From positions 736,982 to 800,981 of the forward strand of contig NZ_WRXM01000002.1 in the NCBI RefSeq assembly GCF_010119205.1: 64,000 bases of DNA, given 5' to 3'. The notes under the pieces are model-generated. The model was not told the origin of the DNA and did no database searches. It was given only the letters and a program-made list of their open reading frames with translations. Below, piece after piece: positions 24,660-33,544 of the stretch; position 1 is the first letter of the stretch, and every line of letters begins with the position of its first letter. The position numbers were made by a program, and so were the translations under genes. The stretch is from Haloarcula limicola (lineage in GTDB: Archaea; Halobacteriota; Halobacteria; Halobacteriales; Haloarculaceae).

Positions 24660-26054
24660 TCAGCGGAACTCGACGCCGCTGATGTCGAACCGTGCACCAC
24701 CGGTGTCGCTCTCACCGACCTCCACCCGCCACCCGTGGGCCTCACTGATCCGCCGCACGATGGTCAGCCCGATACCGACGCGGTCGTCGGCCGCGCTGTA
24801 TCCCCGCTCGAAGATTATCTCCTGCTGGTCGGCGTCGATCCCCGGTCCGTCGTCCGCGACGTAGAAACCGTCGTCGTAGCTATCCACCTCCACCACCACC
24901 TCCGGTCCCCCGTGTTCGACGGCGTTCTGGAAGAGGTTCTCGAAGACGACGCCCAACCGGTCGGCGTCCGCGACGAGGGATTCACCGCCCGCGCAGTTCA
25001 GCGTCGCGTTGGTCGTCTCGACGGCCCTCCACGCTTCCTCGGCGACGGCACCGAGGTTGATCTGTTTCGTGTCGTCGACGGCCTCGCCGCGCCGCGCCAG
25101 GTCGAGCAGCGTGTCGATCATCGTCTCCATCCTGTCGAGCGCGTCGGTTATCTGGTCGAAGGCCGCCTTCTCCCCTCGTTTCGCCATTCCGAGATACATC
25201 TGTGCGATACCCAGCGGGTTCCGCAGTTCGTGCGCCAACATCGACGCGAACTCGTCGAGCCGCCGGTTCTGCCGTTCGAGCTGGCGCTCGTGACGGCGTC
25301 GCTCGGTGACGTCTCGCAACACGCCGATTATCTCGCCTGGTTCCCTGTTTTCCGGCGTGTACGCCGTGTTCACCTCCGCGTACCGCGTCTCGCCGTCCGG
25401 CGTGACGTAGCTCACGGTCACCGGATTCCCGTCGTGTGGCTCCGTCAGCGTCGCCGCCGTCTCCGGGGGAAACGCGTCGATCTCCTCGAATCGCTTTCCG
25501 GTAACATCCCCCGATTCCAGGCGTGTCAGCGTCCGAAACGCCTCGTTGACCGCCCGAATGTGGCCTCCGGAATCCAGCACGAAGACCGGGTCCGGCCCCG
25601 TCTCGAAGAGCGTCCGAAAGCGCTGTTCGCTCTGCTCTTTCTCGCGTGCCAGCGCCACCGAGAGCTGTCGCCGTTCGAGCAGTCCGTCGATACGCGCCGT
25701 CAGAACCGCCTTCGCGACCGGCGTCGTGACGACTTCGTCCACGTACTGCCACGTCATCGGGTTGCGAACCGACGACTCCTCGGAACTCACCAACAGGTAC
25801 GGCAGAAACGTGGTCCTCTCGTCGTCTTTTCTGTCTTCCAGCCGGTCTCGACACCGGGAGAAGAGCGTCTCGTCGACGATACAGAGGTCGAAGGGCTCTT
25901 CGACGTCTGTACCCCCCTCGCCGACGACGACGTCGTACGACGCGGCGAGCAAGTCCACGAGTAGCTCGCGGTTCTGCTCGTGGCCGATGAGCAAGAGGAC
26001 GCGGTCGCTCTCCGTCGACGTCGTTCGATCGGCAGCGTTCTTCTCGGTCGTCAT
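24660..26054 (-). CDS. Hybrid histidine kinase (receiver-like, PAS, HisKA, HATPase)
   Basis: 464 residues. An N-terminal degenerate receiver (about 18-125) has Asp61 in 'DLCIVDETLF'. A PAS domain (about 145-255) has 'RTLFETGPDPVFVLDSGGHI' and ends 'IGVLRDVTERRRHE'. The HisKA helix has 'SMLAHELRNPLGIAQ' (His275). The HATPase has 'NLFQNAVEHGG', 'YVADDGPGIDADQQEIIFER' and 'VGIGLTIVRRISEAHGW'. There is no membrane segment. It is typical of haloarchaeal cytosolic sensor kinases; the HalX regulator at 26543 is a plausible partner. The signal sensed by PAS is unknown. Confidence 0.9.
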   Translation of the reverse strand: MTTEKNAADRTTSTESDRVLLLIGHEQNRELLVDLLAASYDVVVGEGGTDVEEPFDLCIVDETLFSRCRDRLEDRKDDERTTFLPYLLVSSEESSVRNPMTWQYVDEVVTTPVAKAVLTARIDGLLERRQLSVALAREKEQSEQRFRTLFETGPDPVFVLDSGGHIRAVNEAFRTLTRLESGDVTGKRFEEIDAFPPETAATLTEPHDGNPVTVSYVTPDGETRYAEVNTAYTPENREPGEIIGVLRDVTERRRHERQLERQNRRLDEFASMLAHELRNPLGIAQMYLGMAKRGEKAAFDQITDALDRMETMIDTLLDLARRGEAVDDTKQINLGAVAEEAWRAVETTNATLNCAGGESLVADADRLGVVFENLFQNAVEHGGPEVVVEVDSYDDGFYVADDGPGIDADQQEIIFERGYSAADDRVGIGLTIVRRISEAHGWRVEVGESDTGGARFDISGVEFR

Positions 26055-26115
26055 CGGTAGATGCCATCTCGCGTTCGGTCACGTCCTCCGCCTCGGACGC
26101 CGATGGCCTTCCGTC

Positions 26116-26420
26116 TCACCCCGTAACTCCACGTGCCGGAGAAAAAATATTGTCCATCAGGTAACTGATTCCGGCTTCGCTCACCTGGAACGGCCCGCTG
26201 TCCGGTTCGGTCTCCTCGATAGGGCCGTCGTAACGCCGCGGTCCCCGAGATCGCGAATCAGCGTATGGAGCGCTCGACGACGCGGACCACGAGTGCCCCA
26301 GTTCCGTCATCGCCCGAGCCGGGAGTTTATCGCCGCGACGCGAGCGAGAACCGCCGCTTCGGTCTCGTCGGAGAGATAGACGATCGAGCGTTCGTCGTGC
26401 TGCGGACGAAACCGCCGTTC
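26116..26420 (-). pseudogene. Possible decayed winged-helix gene
   Basis: On the minus strand one frame reads 'HDERSIVYLSDETEAAVLAR' then 'VAAINSRLGR' and meets TGA at 26307-26309. The same frame continues 'ALHTLIRDLGDRGVTTALSR', after which the sense moves to another frame ending 'SGPFQVSEAGISYLMDN'. Together these look like the back half of a small wHTH regulator broken by one stop and one frameshift. The resemblance is by eye only, and short frames in GC-rich DNA can mislead. Confidence 0.3.
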
Positions 26421-26542
26421 AGCGCTTCGCCGACGGAGATACCGGTCGAGACGCGGCGGGAGAACAGTCGGTCATCTCGCTTTCACGTGCGAGCGTCGAC
26501 CCGACAGAGCCGTATCGGGGGACCGAAATCCGGGACGGCGGC
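26421..26542. other. Spacer beyond the HalX regulator
   Basis: Together with 26055-26420 this makes about 490 bases without an intact gene between the kinase start and the HalX regulator stop. Apart from the possible decayed wHTH gene, nothing is recognisable. Confidence 0.3.
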
Positions 26543-27109
26543 TCACTTCCGGCCGTTCTGAAACTCGGCCCGCAGGTCCTGATCGTCGAGCGCACCGGTC
26601 GTATCCGACAGCTCGGCGCGAAGCCGCAGCAGTTCACGCTGGAGCGTGTCGTACTCCTCGCTGTTGTCGAGTTCGGCGTTGCTCTTCTTCGATTCCAGCG
26701 CCGCCTTCTTCGACGCCAGCGAGAGGAACTCCTGCATCTGGTTGTCGTACTCCGAGCGGCGGAGACACGTCTCGACGGCGTCCCGGAGCTCCTCCGGTTC
26801 GGAGACCGGCTTCTCGAGATAGGCGTCGAATCCCAGTTCCAGAATGTCGAAGTCGGGTTCGACCGCAGAGACCAACACGACGCGACAGTCGAGGCCGCGT
26901 TCGTTGAGGACCTCGAGCACTTCCTCGCCGGAGATGTCCGGCATTCGTCTGTCCAGCAGAACGATGTCGACTTCTTCGTCGAGTTTGTCGAGCGCTTCCG
27001 TACCGCTGTAGGCCGTCTTGACGGCGTACTCCTCGGAGATCCACTGAGCGTAGCCGTCCGTAATCGGCTGCTCGTCGTCGACAATCAGGACAGTCGCTTG
27101 CTCCGGCAT
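26543..27109 (-). CDS. Response regulator with HalX domain
   Basis: 188 residues. The receiver (1-120) has 'VLIVDDEQPITDGYAQW', phosphoacceptor Asp53 in 'VDIVLLDRRMPDISG', and 'AYLEKPVSEPEEL'. The C-terminal ~60 residues ('LSLASKKAALESKKSNAELD', 'EEYDTLQRELLRLRAEL') are the helical HalX domain found after receivers in haloarchaea. It closely resembles the REC-HalX part of the fusion at 4463 but lacks the HxlR domain. HalX output function is not established. Neighbouring kinase 24660 is a candidate phosphate donor. Confidence 0.92.
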   Translation of the reverse strand: MPEQATVLIVDDEQPITDGYAQWISEEYAVKTAYSGTEALDKLDEEVDIVLLDRRMPDISGEEVLEVLNERGLDCRVVLVSAVEPDFDILELGFDAYLEKPVSEPEELRDAVETCLRRSEYDNQMQEFLSLASKKAALESKKSNAELDNSEEYDTLQRELLRLRAELSDTTGALDDQDLRAEFQNGRK

Positions 27110-27236
27110 GTGTCAGTAGTCTTCGGCCCCAGTCGCGCGGTGCGCGCCGCAACTCGTCGGTTGCGTACCACGTCGTCGTCGGACGGTGGCGTACTGGTCC
27201 TGCCGTAGTGGTTGTGTCATATTCATAGTATCGGTC

Positions 27237-28499
27237 TCAGTCGGATTTCTCCTGTAGGAACGGCGACTTCGCGGACTCCGGCTCGTAGCCCGCGAGGAAG
27301 ACGAGGTTCCCGCGGCCGACCTGCACCCGAGTGATGACCCCCTTCTCCTCCATCGCGGAGAGCTTTCGGCTCACCGTGGACTTCGACCACGTCGTCTCCT
27401 CGGTGACGTCGGTCTGTTTCATCCGTCCCCCGTACTTGGTGAGCAGCTGGCAGATGAGGTCCTCGTCGGTCATCATCGCCTCGTCGGGGATCTGCTCGAT
27501 CTCCGACTCGCTCGTCTCGGGTTCGGTGACGTCCGCGTCGGAGACCGAATCGGATTCGGGACCGGGATCGGGTCCGGGTTCCGCCCCTGCCGAATCGTCG
27601 CCGGCGGTATCGGTCGACGCGCCCCCGTCGACCGCCTCCGAAGGGGTGTCCGGTTCCGCGGCGGTTTCCGGACCGCTCGTCTCGGCCGTCTCTGTCGCCT
27701 CAGTCGGTTCGGTCGGTTCGTCCGCAGTCGACGCGGTCGCGTCGCCCGACCCGCCGAATCCGGAGAAGCGCTCGAGGACGCCGCTGATGGCCCCGAGAAC
27801 CCCTTGGTCTCCGGATTCGGGTTCCGCCTCGGTCTCGGACGTGTCGTGGCGCTGCGCGTGACTGTCCGTCGAGGCGCGCTCGCTCTCGGCGAACGTCTCG
27901 GCGACGCGCCACTCGCCGTCTTCGAACTCGACGACCGCGTCGAACAGCGGCTTGAGCGTGTTGATCGTCTCTACGTCGTGGACCTCCGGGTCCATCTGGT
28001 AGAACCCGATGGCGTCGTTCTGGACCCGATGGGTGAGGATGTGGAGATAGCGAAACGCCGTGTCGAAGTCCACGTACTCGAGGAGGAGCGTGAGCGTCTG
28101 GACGGAGACGACGGTCTGTCTGTCGTTGTTCCGCCAGCGGGTCAGCGACTCCGTGACCGGCGCGATGATGTCCATCGGTTCGCGCGGGTCCACTTTCGAG
28201 ACCGTTATCGACGTGTCGTCACTGACCGACGAGCTCTCGATCTCGTTGGTCACCTCCGCGCCGTTCGCGTGGGTGAACGCGAGCGCGCCGGGCAGTTCGC
28301 CGATCTGGCTCTTCCAGTCTTCTATCCAGGTGTCCGGCGGCTGCGTGTAGGTGATCGCCACCACGTTCGTCTCGGCGGGGGCACTCGTCGCCGTTATGAG
28401 TTCGAGGAACGCGCTGTTACCCGCCGGTGTCAGCGGGGCGAGTACCAGCACGTTCGAGGCGTCGGCGAGACGCCCGTCTTCGATCGTATCACTCGTCAT
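27237..28499 (-). CDS. RecA-like/DUF7504 protein with C-terminal wHTH
   Basis: 420 residues from ATG 28499; an upstream in-frame start at 28538 adds 13 residues unlike the family. The N-terminal ~210 residues ('NVLVLAPLTPAGNSAFLELI', 'NVVAITYTQPPDTWIEDWKS', 'QTVVSVQTLTLLLEYVDFDT', 'LHILTHRVQNDAIGFYQMDP') resemble the KaiC/RecA-like fold of haloarchaeal DUF7504, without a clear Walker A. A long Ser/Thr/Glu/Pro linker leads to a winged helix ('KYGGRMKQTDVTEETTWSKS', 'VSRKLSAMEEKGVITRVQVG') homologous to that of the membrane protein at 18331. Probably a signalling-linked transcription regulator. Confidence 0.75.
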   Translation of the reverse strand: MTSDTIEDGRLADASNVLVLAPLTPAGNSAFLELITATSAPAETNVVAITYTQPPDTWIEDWKSQIGELPGALAFTHANGAEVTNEIESSSVSDDTSITVSKVDPREPMDIIAPVTESLTRWRNNDRQTVVSVQTLTLLLEYVDFDTAFRYLHILTHRVQNDAIGFYQMDPEVHDVETINTLKPLFDAVVEFEDGEWRVAETFAESERASTDSHAQRHDTSETEAEPESGDQGVLGAISGVLERFSGFGGSGDATASTADEPTEPTEATETAETSGPETAAEPDTPSEAVDGGASTDTAGDDSAGAEPGPDPGPESDSVSDADVTEPETSESEIEQIPDEAMMTDEDLICQLLTKYGGRMKQTDVTEETTWSKSTVSRKLSAMEEKGVITRVQVGRGNLVFLAGYEPESAKSPFLQEKSD

Positions 28500-28834
28500 C
28501 GTTCTCTCGTCGGTCAGCGAGCGCCTCCACCCGGCCACTCGGCAGGTAGTTTGGACGACCCGGCGGTCCGTCTACGGCAATCCGTGCGTTTTTCGATGCC
28601 GTTCCGGTGCTCGGTCGCGTGTTCTTGTACTTCCATCGTTCCGGAAAGGACCGACTGTTCGGGCGTCGGAATTCCTTATACTACCACATGCGTGCTGTCA
28701 TTTAATATCCTTGTGGTACGTCTCATCGACAGAACGCGAGCGGACGTGACACGGTACTTTCACCGCCGAGACGGCGCTCGACGGCGAGCGCGATCGACCG
28801 AAGGAGTTTCGCCGCCGCTCGAGATAGCGTCCGT
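28500..28834. other. Divergent intergenic region
   Basis: This holds the promoters of the RecA-like/wHTH gene (left) and the M48 protease gene (right). AT-richer TTCCTTATACTACC (28671-28684) and CATTTAATATCC (28699-28710) are possible TATA elements. No gene or clear repeat is seen. Confidence 0.3.
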
Positions 28835-29773
28835 ATGAACGGACGACGGATCGGGCTCGCGGCGCTCGGACTGGCGTCGCTGACGATATATCTGTTCGTC
28901 GCCGTCGTTGGCTACCGGTTGGTGGCCTCGCTCTGGGCGTCCCGGCCCTCACCGGCGACGCTCGCGCTCGTCGTTTCGACGACGGCGGTCGTTCTCGGAC
29001 TGGTGAGTTACTGGACCGGGACGACGAGGCTCAAGCGGTCGCTGGACGCCGTGGTCCTCCCGCGTTCGCGTGCGCCGTCGGTGTACGAGCGGCTGGAGCG
29101 GCTCGTCGCCCGGATGGAGGTCGGGACGCCGACGTTGTTGATCGCCCGGCTCCCGGTCCCCAACGCCTTCGCCATCGGCGGCCTCGGGTCGGCCATCGTC
29201 GTCGACAGGCGGCTGTTCGGCATCCTCTCGACCGAGGAGATGGAAGCGCTCTTGGCGCACGAACTGGCGCATCTCGAGGGGCGGGACGCGCTCGTCCAGA
29301 CGCTCGCCTACAGCCTCACGCAGAGCCTCGTCGGACTGGTCGGTCTCCTCGTGTTCCCGGTCGTCGTCCTGCTCGGCGGGATCGCTCGAGCGGTCGCGAT
29401 GCTTCGGGGCGACCCGGCCTCGTGGTCCCGGTCGTGGCTCGGCCGAACCCAGCGCACCGCGTTGCAGGCCGTCGCAGTGCTGGGGCTGGGCGTGACGCTG
29501 CTCGTGTTCGCGTACTCCCGCCGGCGGGAGTGGGCCGCCGACGACCGGGCCGTCGAGGTGACCGGGAATCCGCTGGCGCTCGCGCGGGCGCTCCGGAAGA
29601 TCGAGCGGGCGTCGACGCCGCGGCTGGGTCCGCTGACGCCGCTGTACGTCCACGGCGACGACGACGGCGCGCTGTCCAGACTGCTCTCGACGCACCCGCC
29701 GATGGACGACCGGGTGGCTCGGCTCGTCGAACGCGCCGAGCGGCCGCTCCCGCGGCGGTTCCGACGGCCGTAA
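28835..29773 (+). CDS. M48-family membrane metalloprotease (HtpX-like)
   Basis: 312 residues. Two N-terminal membrane segments (about 8-30, 40-60) precede the zinc site 'LLAHELAHLEGRD' (HExxH at 142-146). The third ligand is probably in 'SRRREWAADDRAVEVTGNP'. Two further hydrophobic segments lie between these motifs, as in HtpX. 'NAFAIGG' and 'LSTHPPMDDRVARL' are family landmarks. The protein should cleave misfolded or unassembled membrane proteins with the active site facing the cytoplasm. Length and order fit HtpX homologues of haloarchaea, which often carry several copies. No operon partner. Confidence 0.9.
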   Translation: MNGRRIGLAALGLASLTIYLFVAVVGYRLVASLWASRPSPATLALVVSTTAVVLGLVSYWTGTTRLKRSLDAVVLPRSRAPSVYERLERLVARMEVGTPTLLIARLPVPNAFAIGGLGSAIVVDRRLFGILSTEEMEALLAHELAHLEGRDALVQTLAYSLTQSLVGLVGLLVFPVVVLLGGIARAVAMLRGDPASWSRSWLGRTQRTALQAVAVLGLGVTLLVFAYSRRREWAADDRAVEVTGNPLALARALRKIERASTPRLGPLTPLYVHGDDDGALSRLLSTHPPMDDRVARLVERAERPLPRRFRRP

Positions 29774-30706
29774 TCACTCGGGGAGGAGGTCCGCGAGCGT
29801 TCGCCGCAAATCCGCGCTGCCGGGGCTCTGCGGGACGCCCGCGAGGATGTCCCGGCGGAGCCCCGAGAGCGCCTCGGCCGACCCGACCCGCTCCAGTCGA
29901 TGCCCGTGTTTCAGCGCTACTTTCGGCGAGACGTCGAACAGCAGGTCCTGTCGGCCGATGGTCGACTGCGTGATGGTGAGCGCCTCGACCGCGTCGTCCA
30001 CGAAGCGCTCTCGTTGGTCGGGGTCGCCGACGCCGTCGAGCGCCGCCGAGAGCAGCTCGTCGAGGCGTTCGGTCCGGTCCTGCACGGCCGGCGGGGCGTC
30101 GAGCGCCGTCGTCCCGTCGGGGTGTTCCGGCGTCATGCTGTCCCGAGGGGCGTACGAGAGGACGGCCCCGCTGACCGGCGCGGTGGCGGCGGGCAGCGGT
30201 GACGTCAGCCGCTTCGAGGGCTGCGTGTCGGTAAATACGACGACGAGGTTCGTCGGGTCGCCGGAGACCGGGTCGCCGTCGCCCGCCGACCGCGGGGGCT
30301 GGTCGAAGCCGCGTCGAACCGCCTCTCGCAGGGTCCCCGGAATCGGCCCGGTGTCGCCCCGCAGTTCGACGTGGACGACGACCGGGCCGTCTGCGCTCCG
30401 GTCGATCGCGCCCCACAGCGAGGAGACGCCGTCACGCGCGAGCGCGGAGAGTTGATAGCAGGGGCAGTCCCGTTCGGCGGCCAGCAGACGGGCGAGCGCG
30501 AAGCCGCGCCAGCCAGTCAGGTCGGGGACGTACACCCACGGGACGGCCTGTACCGGACCGACGGTGGCGTCGCCGGTCCCCCCGTCGATGGCGTCGGGCA
30601 CCAGTTCGAGGTAGTCCTCGAGCGTCTCCAGTTCGGCGGCGAAGTACGCCCGGACGGCCGGTGGTAGCGTCGTCTCGACGTGACAGTGCGGCGGGACCGA
30701 TGACAT
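29774..30706 (-). CDS. Conserved hypothetical protein, function not recognised
   Basis: 310 residues starting 'MSSVPPHCHVETTLPPAVRA', from ATG 30706; the frame stays open upstream through the metal-permease gene, but that is a shadow frame. The mid section alternates hydrophobic strands with charged loops ('VPWVYVPDLTGWRGFALARL', 'DGPVVVHVELRGDTGPIPG', 'TNLVVVFTDTQPSKRL'), suggesting an alpha/beta fold. The C-terminal 120 residues are helical and acidic ('TERLDELLSAALDGV', 'RRDILAGVPQSPGSADL'). There are no membrane segments. It is convergent with the protease and lies 50 bp downstream of the permease gene, so it may be co-transcribed with it. I do not recognise the family. Confidence 0.6.
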   Translation of the reverse strand: MSSVPPHCHVETTLPPAVRAYFAAELETLEDYLELVPDAIDGGTGDATVGPVQAVPWVYVPDLTGWRGFALARLLAAERDCPCYQLSALARDGVSSLWGAIDRSADGPVVVHVELRGDTGPIPGTLREAVRRGFDQPPRSAGDGDPVSGDPTNLVVVFTDTQPSKRLTSPLPAATAPVSGAVLSYAPRDSMTPEHPDGTTALDAPPAVQDRTERLDELLSAALDGVGDPDQRERFVDDAVEALTITQSTIGRQDLLFDVSPKVALKHGHRLERVGSAEALSGLRRDILAGVPQSPGSADLRRTLADLLPE

Positions 30707-30756
30707 GTGCGTCGGTTGGGCCGACGGGCGGAAAACGCTGCCGAGGCGGGAGTTCC

Positions 30757-32019
30757 TCAGAGCACGCCGAAGCCGAAACTGGCGAACGGCCAGAAGTAGT
30801 GGAGGAGAATCCCCGTGATCAGCGCCGGAATCGTGGTGTAGACGGTGGCGACGATAGCCGCTTTCATGTCGATCGCCATCAGCGGGAACAGCGCGTCGCC
30901 GTCCTGGCTGATGGCGTTCGCGGTCAGCGCGGAGAACGGGATCTGCTGTTCCGCGTAGAGCGTGGCGAAGACGATCTGCGGGGCACAGCCGGGAACGAGC
31001 CCGAGCAGCGCACCGGCGATAGGCGCGAACGCCCCCGCGGCCGCCGCGAGCGTCCCGATGTCCAGCGCGAAGATCGCCATCCCGTACTCGTAGAGGAGGT
31101 ACGCCGCGAGCACCCAGACGGTCACCATGCTCGTCTCCATCGCGGCGTGCTTGAACGTCCCGTACGCGCTGGCGAAGTCCTCTCGGACCCGACCCGCGTC
31201 GCCCTCGCCGATGTACCGGCGGCCGACGAAGTGGAGGTAAAACGACAGCGCCGTCCCCGTGAGACCCGCGACGGTGAACAGACCGAAGAAGGTCGGCGCG
31301 AGTTCCATCGAGACCTCGGGCGCGCCGCGAGCGAGGTACAGCACGCCCGCGAGGAGACCGGCGGCGGCGACGACCCACCAGAGAATGTGGAGCGCGTGGC
31401 TGAGCGTCGTCATCGCTCCACTCCCGGTCGGCGTCTCGCGGTCGTGTCCGCACTGCCCGCTCTCGTAGCCGACGACGCTCGGGCCGCCGCTGGCGACGCT
31501 CGTCGTGGCGAACCCGCCATCGGTCATCGGCCGGCCGAGCCGGGCGACGGCGCTGTCGACCCGCCCGACGCCGAGCCCCCAGATATCGATGGCGTAGCCG
31601 AAGAGGACGGCGGCGACGAACGCCAGTCCATAGGCGTACAGGCCCGCCTCCGGCGCGAGCGCGAGGATCACGAACGCGGAGTCGCCGGCCGTCGCGGCGA
31701 GCGTGGCGACGACGGTCCCGAAACTGATCGTCCCGCGGATGTACAGCGGCATCGCGACGATCGCGCCCCCGCAGCCGGGGGTCAGCCCCAGCAGCGCACC
31801 GGCGATGGGCTGGAGTCGCTCGTTCGCTTCGAGAAACGTGACGATCCGTCCGCCGGTGCGGTACTGGACGTAGCTGAACAGGAGGACCGTGACGGCGACG
31901 AACGCGCTGACCTGTACGAAGCCGTCCCGCACCGAGAAGGCGAAGATCTCCCACGCCTCGGTCGGCGTGATGGCGAACAGTTGTGCCAGCCCGACCGCGG
32001 AAGTCTGTAGTGCGATCAT
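30757..32019 (-). CDS. Putative manganese/metal permease (ArsP_2/DUF2899-like)
   Basis: 420 residues with about ten membrane segments in two related halves. Each half carries a Pro-Gly-Cys motif after a Gly-rich helix: 'GALLGLTPGCGGAIVAMPLY' and 'GALLGLVPGCAPQIVFATLY'. This duplicated signature matches the putative manganese transporter family annotated from ArsP_2/DUF2899. A soluble loop between the halves contains 'CGHDRE', a possible metal site. A perfect TTAGAC-CT-GTCTAA palindrome lies ~200 bp upstream. Substrate is inferred: Mn2+ or another transition metal, or export of an arsenical-type compound. Confidence 0.7.
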   Translation of the reverse strand: MIALQTSAVGLAQLFAITPTEAWEIFAFSVRDGFVQVSAFVAVTVLLFSYVQYRTGGRIVTFLEANERLQPIAGALLGLTPGCGGAIVAMPLYIRGTISFGTVVATLAATAGDSAFVILALAPEAGLYAYGLAFVAAVLFGYAIDIWGLGVGRVDSAVARLGRPMTDGGFATTSVASGGPSVVGYESGQCGHDRETPTGSGAMTTLSHALHILWWVVAAAGLLAGVLYLARGAPEVSMELAPTFFGLFTVAGLTGTALSFYLHFVGRRYIGEGDAGRVREDFASAYGTFKHAAMETSMVTVWVLAAYLLYEYGMAIFALDIGTLAAAAGAFAPIAGALLGLVPGCAPQIVFATLYAEQQIPFSALTANAISQDGDALFPLMAIDMKAAIVATVYTTIPALITGILLHYFWPFASFGFGVL

Positions 32020-32453
32020 ACTACCAGTAGCTCGGCGACCGTTCGCATCCCCCGCGCTCGTTCAGTGAATCCGACGGCCAGCCGTGCCGTGCGACAGATA
32101 TCGTGACTCCGCTCCGCCGTGGCCGCGGAGCCGGTCTCGTAGTAGACATCATGTTTTGCGTATAGAGGAGACTGAGGGGGCAAATGATAAAATAGTTTCT
32201 GTCGAAGTAGAGTTTTAGACCTGTCTAATTCCCTTGGAAAGCGGCCGGAATACGTCTGTTACCCCATAGAAGGATGCGCCCGATGATTCCAGAGCGGCTG
32301 CGCTCGTTCCGAGAACAGTCGCGAAAGCGGCAGTATCAGTAGGCGAGAGCCCACATCGAACGCCGGATGGCAGTATTTCCTATAGCGATATGAGATATAT
32401 CGGAAACGGAACCCGTATCGGACTCCGAACCGCCGAAGCGTCCCGTTCGGGCG
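32020..32453. other. Intergenic region upstream of the metal permease
   Basis: No gene is supported; the longest frames are under 70 codons and unconvincing. The region is AT-rich around 32140-32240 and holds the TTAGAC-CT-GTCTAA palindrome listed separately. The right part (32380-32453) follows the stop of the hydrolase gene and contains ATATGAGATATAT (32386-32398). Confidence 0.35.
32215..32228. promoter_or_regulatory. Perfect palindrome TTAGAC-CT-GTCTAA
   Basis: A 14-bp perfect inverted repeat embedded in an AT-rich stretch, about 195 bp upstream of the metal-permease start. Its form (TTAG...CTAA arms) resembles operators of DtxR/MntR-type metalloregulators. Binding of such a regulator would fit control of a metal permease. 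The distance implies a long leader or a distal site. Confidence 0.45.
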
Positions 32454-33296
32454 TTAGGAGCCGTCGACGGCGTCCTCGATGTGCGCTGCCACCGCGTCGG
32501 GGTCCTCCCGCGGTGCCCAGTGAGCGCAGTCGTCGAGGACGTGCAGTTCGGCGTCGGGAATCCGGTCGGCGGCCCGCTCGGCCCACGCCACCGGGAACAG
32601 CTCGTCGTGTGCGCCGTGGAGCAGCCGCGTCGGCACCGAGAGGTCGTCGAACCGATCGGTGAAGGTCGTCCGATAGCCCCCGCGAGTCACCTCCGCCTCG
32701 CGGAACCGCCGGAAGGCCGCGCCGGCGGTGGGGCGCTTCACCTCCCGATAGACGGCGTCGACGGCGGATTCGGACAGCGAGTCCAGATCGTAGACGACCC
32801 CGTCGAGACTCGCGCGGGTGAGCCGTCTGCTCCGGCGAAACGCCGCGATAGCCAGCTTGTTACACACCTGCACGCGGGCGAGACCGTAGGAGAGCAGACC
32901 ATTGGGCAGCTCGCGACCGAGACCGAACGGGTCGATAGGGACGAGCGTCTCGACGAGGTCCGGGCGGTCGAGTGCGAGTTGGACGGCGACGCCGCCGCCC
33001 AGCGAGAGGCCCACGAGCGTCACGGGGCCGAGGTCGAGTCGGTCGAGGAACCCGGCGATCACCTCGGCGTGGCCGGGAATCGAGTACGACCGATCGGCCA
33101 GTTCGCTCTCGCCGTAACCCAGCATGTCGGGGGCGACGACGTGGTACTCCGGAGCCAGTCGATTCTCGACCTGCGGCCAGGAGACGTGTGCGGCGTCGAT
33201 GATGCCGCCGTGGAGTAAGACGACAGAGCGGCCGTCGCCAGTCTCTCGATAGTGGATTTTCGTGTCATCGACCGTGACGGCGCTCTCGGCGACCAT
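32454..33296 (-). CDS. Alpha/beta-fold hydrolase
   Basis: 280 residues from ATG 33296; ATG 33320 would add eight residues. It has the alpha/beta hydrolase plan: oxyanion region 'VVLLHGGIIDA', 'DMLGYGESELADR', the nucleophile elbow 'LVGLSLGGGVAVQ' (GxSxG), acid region 'LLHGAHDELFP', and the catalytic His in 'VLDDCAHWAPREDP'. It has no signal peptide, so it is cytoplasmic. The family includes esterases, haloalkane dehalogenases and C-C hydrolases. The substrate is not predictable. It is monocistronic by spacing. Confidence 0.88.
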   Translation of the reverse strand: MVAESAVTVDDTKIHYRETGDGRSVVLLHGGIIDAAHVSWPQVENRLAPEYHVVAPDMLGYGESELADRSYSIPGHAEVIAGFLDRLDLGPVTLVGLSLGGGVAVQLALDRPDLVETLVPIDPFGLGRELPNGLLSYGLARVQVCNKLAIAAFRRSRRLTRASLDGVVYDLDSLSESAVDAVYREVKRPTAGAAFRRFREAEVTRGGYRTTFTDRFDDLSVPTRLLHGAHDELFPVAWAERAADRIPDAELHVLDDCAHWAPREDPDAVAAHIEDAVDGS

Positions 33297-33544
33297 AGGT
33301 GAGACTCGCTCGCCAGCCACAGAAGGGTTTCGCCGTTCGTCGCCGGTTTCGGTCGCTCACGCGCGGTTTCGCGGCCGAATCTGTGTTCGGAGGTGCGCGA
33401 GTGATAAATTACTATCCGCTATACTAAATTGCCGTAGCCGCCGAACTGCCGCTCACCGTACGCCGACCGCGACTCGTTCTCGACAAATCGTTCGAAGAAG
33501 CCGCTGCAGGCCGCTGACAGCGTAAACGCGGACTGCCGGCTACC

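Noticed and set aside
30757-32019. Reading the permease as a plain arsenical exporter
   Set aside because: The duplicated PGC motif better matches the putative manganese group, and no ars genes are nearby; substrate left open.
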